From contig JADJDV010000007.1 of assembly GCA_016702555.1 (NCBI GenBank), positions 844,636 through 908,635 on the forward strand: a DNA stretch of 64,000 bases, written 5' to 3'. Every line of letters starts with the position of its first letter. The first letter of the stretch is position 1. The notes below the pieces were generated by a model that did not search any database, had not been told where the DNA came from, and saw only the letters and a list, made by a program, of their open reading frames with translations. Shown piece by piece: positions 28,029-37,964 of this stretch. Both the position numbers and the translations under genes were made by a program. Source of the DNA: Burkholderiales bacterium (GTDB lineage: Bacteria > Pseudomonadota > Gammaproteobacteria > Burkholderiales > Burkholderiaceae_C).

Positions 28029-29456
28029 TCAAGCGCTGGTGGCGTCCAGCGGCAGCGTGACGATGGCATCCAGGCCGACCACGCGACCCTCGTGTGCGCG
28101 GTTGATCAATTCGATGCGGCCACCCAGCGCCTGCACGATCTGCTGACAGATCGCCAGTCCAAGCCCTGAACCGGAACCGCCCGCGCCAGCGCTGAAGGGC
28201 TGGAACAGGCGCGGTGCCAGCTCCGCATCGATGCCGGGGCCGCCGTCGCTCACCGTCAGCCGCGCCTCGGTCGCGGTGTGGTCCAACTGGATGCCGAGCG
28301 GCCCGCCCGGCGGCGAATGGCGGATGGCGTTGTGCAACAGGTTGCGCGTGAGCTCGCGCAGCATCCATTCGTGGGCGGGCAGCGTCACCGGCGCGGCCTG
28401 CAGGCTGAAGTCGAGCTCGCGCTTGGCGATCAGCGGCGACAGGTCGAGCGCCACTTCGCGCACCACGGCGTCGAAGGCCGCCGTGGTCACGTCCGCCTGC
28501 TGCCGCACCTGCGCTACCTTGGCCAGCGCCAGCATCTGGTTGGCGAGCCGGGTGGCGCGGTCCACCGTGTCCTCGATCTCGCCCAGCGCCTGCGGCGCGG
28601 GCACGTCGCCGCGCCGCGCCGACTGCACCTGCGCCTTCAGCACCGCCAGCGGCGTGCGCAGCTGATGCGAGGCGTCGCGCACGAAGCGCTTCTGGCTGGC
28701 CAGCATCTCGCCATGCCGGCGCATGTGCTGGTTGGTGGCGGCGATCAGGGGCTGCAACTCGCGCGGCGCCGTCGGCGCGGCGATTGGGCGCAGGTCGTCC
28801 TCGGGCCGGTCCTGCAGCTCGTGGCTGAGTTGGCGCACCGGCCGCGTGGCGCGCTGCACCACCCAGAACACGGTGCCGGCGATGAGCAGGATCAGCGCCG
28901 CCTGGCGCAGCAGCGTGTCCCACAGGATCTGGCGCGCCAGCGCGTGGCGGATCTCCAGCGTCTCGGCCACCTGCACCACGGCCATGGCGCGCCCGGTGGT
29001 GCTGGCCACGGGCTGCAGCAGCACGGCCATGCGCACCGGCTCGCCGCGGAACTGCCCGTCGTAGAAGTCGACCAGGGCCGCGTAGGGCGGCTGCACCGGG
29101 ATCTCGCCGCGCCACATCGGCAGATCGTCGTAGCCCGACAGCAGCACGCCCTGGCGGGTGGAGATGCGAAACGCCATGCGGCTGCGCAGATCGGCCTCGA
29201 AGGCTTCCAGCGCCGCCGACGGCACCGTGGCCTGCAGACGCGCGGCGTCGCCCTCACCGTGCACCTGGACCCACTCGCCCAGGCTCTTGGCCGAAGCCAG
29301 CAGCGTGCGGTCGTAGGCGGTGTTGAGCGCGTCCAGCGCCTCGCGGTACAGGCTCCAGGTGTTGAAGCCGACGATCAGCACCAGCGGTATCAGGATGCCC
29401 GCCAGCAGCTGGCGCCGCAGCGAGTGTGTGCGGGCCGGCGCGCGCGCCGGCTTCAT
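28029..29456 (-). CDS. tctE: Sensor histidine kinase, TctE-like
   Basis: 475-residue membrane sensor kinase. Transmembrane segment 1 is at about residues 16-38 and segment 2 at about 185-205, enclosing a roughly 145-residue periplasmic domain. After the HAMP region come the H-box ASHQLRTPLAVL (His phosphorylation site, about 265), N-box NLLHNAIRHSP, and G-boxes DGGPGID and GSGLGLAI. It overlaps the response regulator gene by ATGA (29453-29456). The divergent tctCBA transporter makes it the likely citrate or tricarboxylate sensor that switches on that operon; the name follows homology and location. Confidence 0.9.
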   Translation of the reverse strand: MKPARAPARTHSLRRQLLAGILIPLVLIVGFNTWSLYREALDALNTAYDRTLLASAKSLGEWVQVHGEGDAARLQATVPSAALEAFEADLRSRMAFRISTRQGVLLSGYDDLPMWRGEIPVQPPYAALVDFYDGQFRGEPVRMAVLLQPVASTTGRAMAVVQVAETLEIRHALARQILWDTLLRQAALILLIAGTVFWVVQRATRPVRQLSHELQDRPEDDLRPIAAPTAPRELQPLIAATNQHMRRHGEMLASQKRFVRDASHQLRTPLAVLKAQVQSARRGDVPAPQALGEIEDTVDRATRLANQMLALAKVAQVRQQADVTTAAFDAVVREVALDLSPLIAKRELDFSLQAAPVTLPAHEWMLRELTRNLLHNAIRHSPPGGPLGIQLDHTATEARLTVSDGGPGIDAELAPRLFQPFSAGAGGSGSGLGLAICQQIVQALGGRIELINRAHEGRVVGLDAIVTLPLDATSA

Positions 29457-30136
29457 GGCGCGGCCCGCAGCAGGTAGCCCAGGCCGCGCAGCGTGACCAG
29501 CTCGAGCCCGGTGCCGGCCAGCTTGCGGCGCAGGCGATAGGCCACCACCTCAATGGCTTCGTAGCGCACCTCGGCCTCGCCAGGAAACACCTGCTCGAAC
29601 AGGCGTTCCTTGGCGACCGCATGCCCCGGCCGCGCCAGCAGCGCATGCATCAGCGCCAGCTCGCGCGGCGTCAGCTCCATCGGCACGCCGTCCTGGTAGA
29701 TGGCGCCGCCATCGCGCTCGTAGCGGATGCGGCCGATCTGCAGGTTGGCCTGGGGCACGGCCCCGGGCGCCGGCGCTGCGCTGCGGCGCGTGAGCGCGCG
29801 CAGGCGCGCCTCGAGTTCGTCCAGGTCGAAGGGTTTGGGCAGGTAGTCGTCGGCGCCCGCGTTCAGGCCCAGCACCCGGTCGCCCACGGTGCCGCGCGCG
29901 GTGAGGATCAGCACCGGCGTGCCCAGGCCTTGCGCGCGCGCCTGCGCCAGCACCTGCAGGCCGTCGAGCCCCGGCAGCGTGAGGTCGAGCACCACCGCGT
30001 CGGGCGGGTGGGCGGCCCAGCGCTGCAGCGCGCGGGCGCCGTCGCCGACGGCGGTCACGACAAAGCCGCGCCGCGCCAGCGTGCGCACCAGCGTGGCCTG
30101 CAGCGCGGGGTCGTCTTCCACCACCAGCAAGTTCAT
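29453..30136 (-). CDS. tctD: Response regulator, TctD-like (OmpR family)
   Basis: 227-residue OmpR/PhoB-type regulator. The receiver domain has acidic pocket VVEDDPAL (residues 5-12), phospho-acceptor Asp in AVVLDLTLPGLDG (about 51), Thr in LILTARG and Lys in DYLPKPFDL. The C-terminal winged helix reads ELTPRELALMHALLARPGHAV to GLGYLLRA. I prefer the Met at 30136 (MNLLVVED) over the one three codons upstream. It is divergent from tctC across a 124-bp gap that contains GGCTG...CAGCC symmetry, a plausible but unproven binding site. Confidence 0.92.
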   Translation of the reverse strand: MNLLVVEDDPALQATLVRTLARRGFVVTAVGDGARALQRWAAHPPDAVVLDLTLPGLDGLQVLAQARAQGLGTPVLILTARGTVGDRVLGLNAGADDYLPKPFDLDELEARLRALTRRSAAPAPGAVPQANLQIGRIRYERDGGAIYQDGVPMELTPRELALMHALLARPGHAVAKERLFEQVFPGEAEVRYEAIEVVAYRLRRKLAGTGLELVTLRGLGYLLRAAP

Positions 30137-30260
30137 GGGGGGCACGATACCGCAGCGTCGCCTGAGCGGCGTCTACGGGTAAGTCCTAGGCTGGCGGACA
30201 GCCAATTGACAGCGGCCGGCTTCATCATCGACAGAGTCAAATCACACTAGGAGACTGTTC

Positions 30261-31241
30261 ATGCGCCGCGATACCTTCCTCAAGTCCCTGGCCGCCCTGG
30301 CCGCCGCCGGTGCCCTGCCGGCCGCCCTGCCGGCCGCCTGGGCGCAGCCCGGCGCCAGCCTGAAGATGCTGATCCCCGCCAACCCCGGTGGTGGCTGGGA
30401 CACCACCGGCCGCTCGCTCGGCAAGGCGATGCTGGACGCCAAGCAGGCCGCCACCGTCACCTACGACAACAAGGGCGGTGCCGCCGGTGCCCTGGGCCTG
30501 GCGCCCTTCCTGGCGGGTGCCAAGGGCGACGCCAACCAGCTGATGGTGATGGGCGCGGTGATGCTGGGCGGGCTGATCACCTCGCGCTCGCCGCTGAACC
30601 TGATGCAGGCCACGCCGCTGGCGCGCCTGACGACCGAATACAACGTCTTCGTGCTGCCGGCCAATTCGCCGCACAAGACCATGGCCGACGTGATCGCCCA
30701 GCTCAAGAAAGACCCCGGCAGCGTCAAGTGGGGCGGCGGCTCGCGCGGCGCGACCGAGCACATCGCCGCCGCCATGATCGCTCGCGAGGCCGGCGTCGAT
30801 CCGAGCAAGATCAACTACGTCGCCTTCCGGGGCGGCGGCGAGGCCACGGCCGCCATCCTGGGCGGCAACGTCACGGTGGGTGGCAGCGGGTTGAGCGAGT
30901 TCGCCGAGTACATCAACACCGGCAAGATGAAGCCAATCGCCGTCACTTCGGGCCAGCGCCTGGCCAGCGCCAAGGATGTGCCGACGCTCAAGGAGCAGGG
31001 CCTCAACGTCGAGATCGGCAACTGGCGCGGCGTGTTCGGTGGCCCCGGCATCACGCCGGCGCAGCGCAAGGGCTTGATCGACGCCATCGTGGCCACCACC
31101 AAGTCGGCCTCGTGGCAGGAGGCGCTGCAGAAGAACGACTGGACGCCCGCCGTGCTCACCGGTGACGCCTTCACCAAGTTCGTCGATGACGAATTTGCCA
31201 GCCTGCGCGCCATCATGGCCAAGTCGGGAATGATCAGCTGA
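30261..31241 (+). CDS. tctC: Tripartite tricarboxylate transporter receptor TctC
   Basis: 326-residue periplasmic receptor (Bug/TctC family). A signal peptide spans residues 1-27 (MRRDTFLKSL, then an Ala/Leu core ending AWA) before QPGASLKMLIPANPGGGWD, whose PxNPGGGWD loop contacts the carboxylated ligand; the second pocket loop is KWGGGSRGATEH. The ribosome site AGGAGACTG is good. It is first in the tctCBA operon, opposite tctED. TctC-type proteins bind citrate and similar acids. Confidence 0.93.
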   Translation: MRRDTFLKSLAALAAAGALPAALPAAWAQPGASLKMLIPANPGGGWDTTGRSLGKAMLDAKQAATVTYDNKGGAAGALGLAPFLAGAKGDANQLMVMGAVMLGGLITSRSPLNLMQATPLARLTTEYNVFVLPANSPHKTMADVIAQLKKDPGSVKWGGGSRGATEHIAAAMIAREAGVDPSKINYVAFRGGGEATAAILGGNVTVGGSGLSEFAEYINTGKMKPIAVTSGQRLASAKDVPTLKEQGLNVEIGNWRGVFGGPGITPAQRKGLIDAIVATTKSASWQEALQKNDWTPAVLTGDAFTKFVDDEFASLRAIMAKSGMIS

Positions 31242-31332
31242 GTTGGTTTCGGCATCCGGGGTTCACCGTCGAGCGCGGACCCCGGGTGCCTGCCGTTTGC
31301 CCCACGCTCGACGCCCAAAGCCACACCCCGCC

Positions 31333-31893
31333 ATGAGCAGTCCGCAACCCAACCTGCCGCTCGAGATGCGGCCGGACCACCCCGAGCCGGCCCGGCCCTC
31401 GCGCCAGACCCTGATGTGGGAAACCCTGGTCAGTGTCGGCCTGATCGTCGTTGGCCTGGGCATGGCCATCGGCGCCGTCGACATTCCGTCCGAGGCCGGC
31501 TACGGCGGCGTCGGCGCCAACTTCCTGCCCTGGGTGGTGTCCATCATGCTGGTCATTTGCGGCGCCGTGCTGCTGTGGCACGCGCGCACCGGGGGCTACC
31601 GCAGCATGGAAGAAGTCGCCGGCGACGAGCAGCCCGACTGGATGGGCTTCGTCTGGGTCAGCGCCGGCCTGCTGCTCAACGCGGCGCTGATCGAGCACAT
31701 CGGCTTCATCCTCAGCTGCGCGTTGACCTACCTGCTGGCGGTGCAGGGGCTGAAGCGCGCCTACGGCAAGCCGCACGACACCTGGATCAGCGACGCCCTC
31801 ACCGGCATGGTGATCGCGGCGCCGGTGTACTGGCTGTTCACCAAGTTCCTGGCCATCAACCTGCCGGGCCTCACCAGCACCGGCTGGATCTGA
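31333..31893 (+). CDS. tctB: Tripartite tricarboxylate transporter small membrane subunit TctB
   Basis: 186-residue membrane protein with four hydrophobic segments (about 30-52, 63-80, 115-145 and 152-170). The N-terminal 28 residues are hydrophilic ([19 protein letters not shown]) and cytoplasmic. Start chosen at 31333 because upstream in-frame sequence is not TctB-like and there is only a weak ribosome site. It lies 91 bp after tctC and 13 bp before tctA. It pairs with TctA as the permease. Confidence 0.88.
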   Translation: MSSPQPNLPLEMRPDHPEPARPSRQTLMWETLVSVGLIVVGLGMAIGAVDIPSEAGYGGVGANFLPWVVSIMLVICGAVLLWHARTGGYRSMEEVAGDEQPDWMGFVWVSAGLLLNAALIEHIGFILSCALTYLLAVQGLKRAYGKPHDTWISDALTGMVIAAPVYWLFTKFLAINLPGLTSTGWI

Positions 31894-31906
31894 AGCGAGG
31901 CACACC

Positions 31907-33406
31907 ATGGATACCGTCAACCTTCTGATGCAGGGCTTTGGCACCGCCCTGTCGGTCACCAACCTGCTGTGGGCGCTGTTCGGCTGCGCCCTGGGCACGG
32001 CCGTCGGCGTGCTGCCCGGCATCGGCCCGGCCACCACGGTGGCGATGCTGCTGCCGATCACCGCCAAGGTCGACATCACCGCCTCGATGATCTTCTTTGC
32101 CGGCATCTACTACGGCGCCATGTACGGCGGCTCGACCACCTCGATCCTGCTCAACACGCCGGGCGAGACGGCCAGCCTGGTCACCGCCATGGAAGGCAAC
32201 AAGATGGCCAAGAGCGGCCGTGCCGGCCAAGCCTTGGCCACGGCGGCCATCGGCTCCTTCGTGGCCGGCAGCATCGCCACCGTGGTGGTGACGCTGTTCG
32301 CCCCGGTGGTGGCCGACTACGCCGTCAAGCTGGGGCCGCCCGAATACTTCCTGCTGATGGTGCTGGCCTTCACCACCGTCAGCGCGGTGCTGGGCAAGAG
32401 CACGGTGCGCGGCCTGGCGGCGCTGTTCATCGGCCTGGCGGTCGGCCTGATCGGCATGGACCAGATCAGCGGCCAGCCGCGCTACACCGGCGGTCAGCCG
32501 GAGTTTCTGGACGGCATCGAGATCGTGCTGGTGGCGGTCGGCCTGTTCGCCGTTGCCGAGGTACTGCACGCGGCGCTGTTCGAGGGCAAGATCGTCGAGA
32601 CGCAGAACCGGCTCACCCGCGTGCACATGAGCGCGCGCGACTGGCGCCGCAGCGTGCCGGCCTGGCTGCGCGGCGCCGCCATCGGCTCGCCCTTCGGCTG
32701 CATCCCGGCCGGCGGCACCGAGATCCCCACGTTCCTGAGCTACGCCACCGAGAAGAAACTCGCCAAGGGCGAGGACGCGGCCGAGTTCGGCACCACCGGC
32801 GCCATCGAGGGCGTGGCCGGCCCCGAGGCCGCCAACAACGCCACCGTGACGGCGGCACTGATCCCGCTGCTGACGCTGGGCATCCCGACCAGCAACACCA
32901 CCGCCATCCTGCTCGGCGCGTTCCAGAACTACGGCATCCAGCCCGGCCCGCAACTGTTCACCGCCTCGGCGGCGCTGGTGTGGGCGCTGATCGCCTCACT
33001 CTACATTGGCAACCTGATGCTGCTGGTGCTGAACCTGCCCCTGGTCGGCATGTGGGTCAAGCTGCTGCGCATTCCGAAGCCGCAGCTGTACGCCGGCATC
33101 CTGATCTTCGCCACCGTCGGCGCCTACGGCATGCGCCAGAGCGCGTTCGACCTGTTCCTGCTGTACGCCATCGGCGCCGTCGGCGTGGTGATGCGGCGCT
33201 TCGACTTCCCCACCGCGCCCGTGGTGATCGGCATGATCCTGGGGCCGCTGGCCGAGGCGCAGATGCGCAACGCACTGTCGATCGGCGAGGGCAAGTGGAC
33301 GGTGTTCCTGGAGCGGCCGGTGTCGGTGTTCCTGCTGCTGGTGGTGCTGGCCGTGCTGCTGCTGCCGCGCGTGCTGCGCTGGCGCGCGCAGCGGCGCGCC
33401 GCCTGA
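31907..33406 (+). CDS. tctA: Tripartite tricarboxylate transporter large permease TctA
   Basis: 499-residue integral membrane protein of about 12 spans. Landmarks of the family are [17 protein letters not shown] at the N-terminus (residues 28-44), [20 protein letters not shown] (about 65-84) and, in the second half, [20 protein letters not shown]. This is the sodium- or proton-coupled translocator fed by TctC. Length is standard. It ends the operon; hslR starts 37 bp later on the same strand. Confidence 0.95.
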   Translation: MDTVNLLMQGFGTALSVTNLLWALFGCALGTAVGVLPGIGPATTVAMLLPITAKVDITASMIFFAGIYYGAMYGGSTTSILLNTPGETASLVTAMEGNKMAKSGRAGQALATAAIGSFVAGSIATVVVTLFAPVVADYAVKLGPPEYFLLMVLAFTTVSAVLGKSTVRGLAALFIGLAVGLIGMDQISGQPRYTGGQPEFLDGIEIVLVAVGLFAVAEVLHAALFEGKIVETQNRLTRVHMSARDWRRSVPAWLRGAAIGSPFGCIPAGGTEIPTFLSYATEKKLAKGEDAAEFGTTGAIEGVAGPEAANNATVTAALIPLLTLGIPTSNTTAILLGAFQNYGIQPGPQLFTASAALVWALIASLYIGNLMLLVLNLPLVGMWVKLLRIPKPQLYAGILIFATVGAYGMRQSAFDLFLLYAIGAVGVVMRRFDFPTAPVVIGMILGPLAEAQMRNALSIGEGKWTVFLERPVSVFLLLVVLAVLLLPRVLRWRAQRRAA

Positions 33407-33443
33407 ACGGACGGCAAGGCCGCGACCGCGCCACCCACCGTCC

Positions 33444-33872
33444 ATGGCCGAGCCGCTGACACGCCAGCGCATCGACAAGTGGCTGTGGGCGGCGCGCTTC
33501 TACAAGACGCGCGCCCTCGCCGTTGACGAGATCGAGCGTGGCCGCGTGCAGCTGGGCGGCAGCAACGTCAAGCCCGCGCGTGAGATCAAGCCCGGCGACG
33601 TGGTCACCCTGCGCCAGGGCGCCGTCGCGCGCACCGTTGTCGTCCGGGGTCTGAGCCCCATGCGCGGCCCTGCGCCGGTGGCGCAGCAGCTGTACGAAGA
33701 AACCCCCGACAGCATCGCCGCGCGTGAGCAGGCCGCCGCCACCCGCCGCCTCGCGCCCGAACCCGCCCACGCCATCGCCCAGGGCCGCCCCACCAAGCGC
33801 GACCGCCGCGCCATCGACGGGCAACGCCGAGACGGCTGGGGCGATCGCTGGTCGGCGGGTTTGGATGAGTGA
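33444..33872 (+). CDS. hslR: RNA-binding S4-domain protein, Hsp15 (HslR)
   Basis: 142-residue heat-shock protein 15. It recycles 50S subunits that carry a nascent peptidyl-tRNA. The S4 domain is clear at residues 6-70 (RQRIDKWLWAARFYKTR, GRVQLGGSNVKPAREIKPGD), followed by a basic tail with ARETRR-like and KRDRR motifs. It is the last ordinary gene before the CRISPR array, which begins 24 bp after its stop. Confidence 0.92.
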   Translation: MAEPLTRQRIDKWLWAARFYKTRALAVDEIERGRVQLGGSNVKPAREIKPGDVVTLRQGAVARTVVVRGLSPMRGPAPVAQQLYEETPDSIAAREQAAATRRLAPEPAHAIAQGRPTKRDRRAIDGQRRDGWGDRWSAGLDE

Positions 33873-33895
33873 AGCTGAAAGGATGAGGCGTGCGT

Positions 33896-36800
33896 TTTCT
33901 TGAGCTGCCTGTGCGGGGCGAAAGTTGCTCGATGCTTGATCACCAGGCCACCATGTTTTCTTGAGCTGCCTCTGCCTGTGCGGCAGGACACCACGATGGC
34001 GGACGCAATCCGGTGCGCTGGTGTTTCTGAGCTGCCTGTGCGGCAGGGAACGCACCAGGACACCAGACAACCCCGCGTCACCATTTCTGAACTGCCTATG
34101 CGGCAGGGAACACCTTCGGCGGTCAAGAAACCTACGACAACCATTTCTGAGCTGCCTATGCGGCAGGGAACACGACGCCTCCCGCGAAGCCGCAGTCGAG
34201 CAATTTCTGAGCTGCCTATGCGGCAGGGAACGCGGAGTTATCCGCACAATAGTTATCAGGCATTTTCTGAGCTGCCTATGCGGCAGGGAACATTGGGCCG
34301 TCAATCATCATGGCGAGCTGCTGTTTCTGAGCTGCCTATGCGGCAGGGAACCCCAGCAGGCTGGCGGCGGCGCGCTCGCTCAGTTTCTGAGCTGCCTATG
34401 CGGCAGGGAACACCACGAAACCCTTGTCACGCAGCGCACTGGCTTTCTGAGCTGCCTATGCGGCAGGGAACCTCATGCGGGCACCGCCTCTCGCGGGGGT
34501 GGGTTTTCTGAGCTGCCTATGCGGCAGGGAACGTAATGGATCGGTCAAACGGCTTCCAGCGATTTTTCTGAGCTGCCTATGCGGCAGGGAACCGTCGATA
34601 GCGACGGCTGCTTCATGCTCGGATTTTCTGAGCTGCCTATGCGGCAGGGAACACGGCAGCCGAGGCGGCGACGAAGTTTTACGATTTCTGAGCTGCCTAT
34701 GCGGCAGGGAACGGTGCCGGTGGCCGGGAACAACCAGCCCTGTTTTTCTGAGCTGCCTATGCGGCAGGGAACGAGTTCGCGGACGTGCTGGAAGTGATCG
34801 GTGCTTTCTGAGCTGCCTATGCGGCAGGGAACGTAATGGATCGGTCAAACGGCTTCCAGCGACTTTTCTGAGCTGCCTATGCGGCAGGGAACATGGTCAC
34901 CTGGTCGATGGTCTGCATCGACTCTTTCTGAGCTGCCTATGCGGCAGGGAACGGCTGGTGGCGAAATGCGAAGGGGCGCAATTTTTTCTGAGCTGCCTAT
35001 GCGGCAGGGAACGTCCTGGTTCACGCGCCGCTGCTGGCCGGGCATTTCTGAGCTGCCTATGCGGCAGGGAACTGCAGCTGCGCGACGGTGTTCTGGCCGC
35101 TGTTTTTCTGAGCTGCCTATGCGGCAGGGAACTCGAGCACGCCGGCGGCGATTTGCGGCAGGTATTTCTGAGCTGCCTATGCGGCAGGGAACCTTGGACT
35201 ACGGCCGGGCTCGCTCTACAACAATTTCTGAGCTGCCTATGCGGCAGGGAACCTGACCCCGCCATCGATCGGTCAGAGCGTAGATTTCTGAGCTGCCTAT
35301 GCGGCAGGGAACTTGGTCTCAGACGTGGCGGCGGCGTTTTTGCTTTTCTGAGCTGCCTATGCGGCAGGGAACGCCACGGCGCTGGAACAACGAGAGAGCG
35401 AATCTTTCTGAGCTGCCTATGCGGCAGGGAACGTTTGCAGGCCGTCAGGCACAACAAAGTCGTATTTCTGAGCTGCCTATGCGGCAGGGAACCGCAGCGC
35501 GGCCTTAGCACTCGGTGGCACGTCTTTCTGAGCTGCCTATGCGGCAGGGAACCGATTGATTTTGCGGCTGCTGACGGTGCTCATTTTCTGAGCTGCCTAT
35601 GCGGCAGGGAACGCATCCGACGCCGCCAGCACCGCTGCCAGCACTTTCTGAGCTGCCTATGCGGCAGGGAACGACAACAACGTCGCACTGCAAGCGCAGA
35701 TTGATTTCTGAGCTGCCTATGCGGCAGGGAACCGGTTGATTTTGCGGCTGCTGATGGTGCTCATTTTCTGAGCTGCCTATGCGGCAGGGAACGTCACCGA
35801 CGGCGACCTGACCGACTTCGATGTTTTCTGAGCTGCCTATGCGGCAGGGAACCTTGCCTAACTGGTTAGTCAAGCGCTAAATGTTGTATTTCTGAGCTGC
35901 CTATGCGGCAGGGAACCCCACGGCGTTGTAGGCCGCGCGCAGCAGATCTTTCTGAGCTGCCTATGCGGCAGGGAACGCCACGCTGGCGATGGGCGACGCC
36001 CCGTTGATTTTCTGAGCTGCCTATGCGGCAGGGAACCATGGGCGGTGCCCTGATGGCTGGTGCCGGATTTTCTGAGCTGCCTATGCGGCAGGGAACCACG
36101 GCGGGGATTGAACAGCAGATCCGCGACTTTTCTGAGCTGCCTATGCGGCAGGGAACCCGTGCATTACTGGTGCGGCAACGGCGTGACTTTTCTGAGCTGC
36201 CTATGCGGCAGGGAACCCGGCTTCATCTCGATCCGAAGCCCGTGGAACTTTCTGAGCTGCCTATGCGGCAGGGAACGCCTTGGTTGCCGGTGCTGCTGGC
36301 CGCGCCTTTTTCTGAGCTGCCTATGCGGCAGGGAACATTTGTCGCCGTGGTGTCTTGTCCTACTCATATTTCTGAGCTGCCTATGCGGCAGGGAACGGTG
36401 ATCGAGTTCCGCCAGACCGATGCCGAGCTTTCTGAGCTGCCTATGCGGCAGGGAACTCGCCGGTGCTGCTGGCCGCGCCATAGTCGCCTTTCTGAGCTGC
36501 CTATGCGGCAGGGAACATGGATGAACTGGCGCGCCGGCTGGGCGTGGTTTTCTGAGCTGCCTATGCGGCAGGGAACGGCGACCTTGGTGTCGCCACCTTC
36601 GCGGCTCATTTCTGAGCTGCCTATGCGGCAGGGAACTGCTCAACGACGGCGAAGCGACTGCCCGCTTTTCTGAGCTGCCTATGCGGCAGGGAACAACCGT
36701 ATTGAGCGCCAGATCAGCAACCTGTTTTTCTGAGCTGCCTATGCGGCAGGGAACACCAAGACGCGATGGACGCTGCCAACGCATATTTTCTGAGCTGCCT

Positions 36801-37836
36801 ATGCGGCAGGGAACCCCGTGGTCGCAGCGTTGGCCCAGTCGCCCGTTTCTGAGCTGCCTATGCGGCAGGGAACTCGCGCTTGTCGTTCCAGTGCTTGCGC
36901 GAGTATTTCTGAGCTGCCTATGCGGCAGGGAACAGCTTGCGACCGAAGGCGCGGTTCACGAGCCCTTTCTGAGCTGCCTATGCGGCAGGGAACCGGCCAC
37001 GCGGCGGATCAGCGCCACGGTGTCGTTTCTGAGCTGCCTATGCGGCAGGGAACACCAAGCAGATCCTTGACGATGCACCGCAGCTTTTCTGAGCTGCCTA
37101 TGCGGCAGGGAACATCGACCTGCCCATGGACCCGGTGGCCGTCGAATTTCTGAGCTGCCTATGCGGCAGGGAACACGGTGACGCTCACCTGATGGATGCA
37201 TCCGTGTTTTCTGAGCTGCCTATGCGGCAGGGAACGCCGGTTTTGTCGGCGGCGTCTTGCACGGACATTTCTGAGCTGCCTATGCGGCAGGGAACATCGA
37301 CTACGCCAGCCAGTGCGCGGCGCTGGCTTTCTGAGCTGCCTATGCGGCAGGGAACCCGCAGTTTTTGCTGCCCATTCACGGCGAGTTTTTCTGAGCTGCC
37401 TATGCGGCAGGGAACGCTTCACCTTCGCCGCGCCCGGCGTGCCCGATTTTCTGAGCTGCCTATGCGGCAGGGAACACGATCATAATTCAGTCAGGGTTGA
37501 GCAATAATTTCTGAGCTGCCTATGCGGCAGGGAACTCGCGCCATGTCTTGTCACCCCGGCGGTATTGTTTCTGAGCTGCCTATGCGGCAGGGAACCTGGA
37601 AGAAGCCGACGGCTACCAGCACCTGATTTTCTGAGCTGCCTATGCGGCAGGGAACAGATCGCCCGACAGGCAGGGGGTGAGCAGAGCTTTCTGAGCTGCC
37701 TATGCGGCAGGGAACGGCCTGATGTCGCGCCGGCGCGGATCGGGCAATTTTCTGAGCTGCCTATGCGGCAGGGAACGTGGTGATGGGCATTACCTGGGCG
37801 GCCTGGGTTTTCTGAGCTGCCTATGCGGCAGGGAAC
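33896..37836 (-). CRISPR. Type I-F CRISPR array, 66 repeats / 65 spacers
   Basis: 28-nt repeats with 32-nt spacers (a few of 33, one of 36). On the plus strand the repeat begins TTTCTGAGC, has the hairpin core CTGCCTATGCGGCAG and ends GGGAAC. Its complement begins GTTCCCTGCC and ends CTCAGAAA, which is the I-F crRNA orientation, so the array is transcribed on the minus strand. 64 repeats (34024 to 37836) are identical or nearly so; one at 34084 has an A change and one at 34024 a G change in the core. Two at the low-coordinate end (33896 and 33956) are clearly degenerate, marking that as the old trailer end. The youngest spacer is next to 37836, facing cas6f. Open reading frames across the array are artefacts. 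Confidence 0.98.
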
Positions 37837-37964
37837 TCGACCTTCAGGAGGCTAAATGCTTGTTGGCCGAGCAAAAAACCTTGGTTGTGGTGGCCAAGGC
37901 TTTTTTCTTCACTGAACCTATCTCCTTGATTGACAAGGCTAATCACGGGACTTCAAAAAAAGGG
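37837..37964 (-). promoter_or_regulatory. CRISPR leader region
   Basis: 128-bp AT-richer gap between the cas6f stop and the first (youngest) repeat. Read on the minus strand it contains AATCAAGGAGATA, a partial match to the IHF consensus that I-F leaders use for adaptation. It also contains a hairpin with T-tracts on both sides (listed separately). I cannot place the array promoter with confidence. Confidence 0.6.
37873..37906. terminator. Hairpin with T-tracts inside the CRISPR leader
   Basis: Stem CCTTGG / CCAAGG with a 9-base loop, flanked by AAAAAA on one side and CTTTTTT on the other, so it could end transcription in either direction. On the minus strand it would stop the cas transcript just before the array; if so, array transcription must start in the last 36 bp of the leader. 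Confidence 0.55.

Noticed and set aside
33896..33990. The two degenerate repeats as the leader end with new repeats forming there.
   Set aside because: Decay is expected at the trailer; repeat orientation and the position of cas6f place the leader at the other end.
33961..37836. Many open frames on both strands with MRQGT, FSELP or FLSCLCGRE repeats, up to 409 codons.
   Set aside because: They are translations of the CRISPR repeat with a period of 60 bases, not genes.
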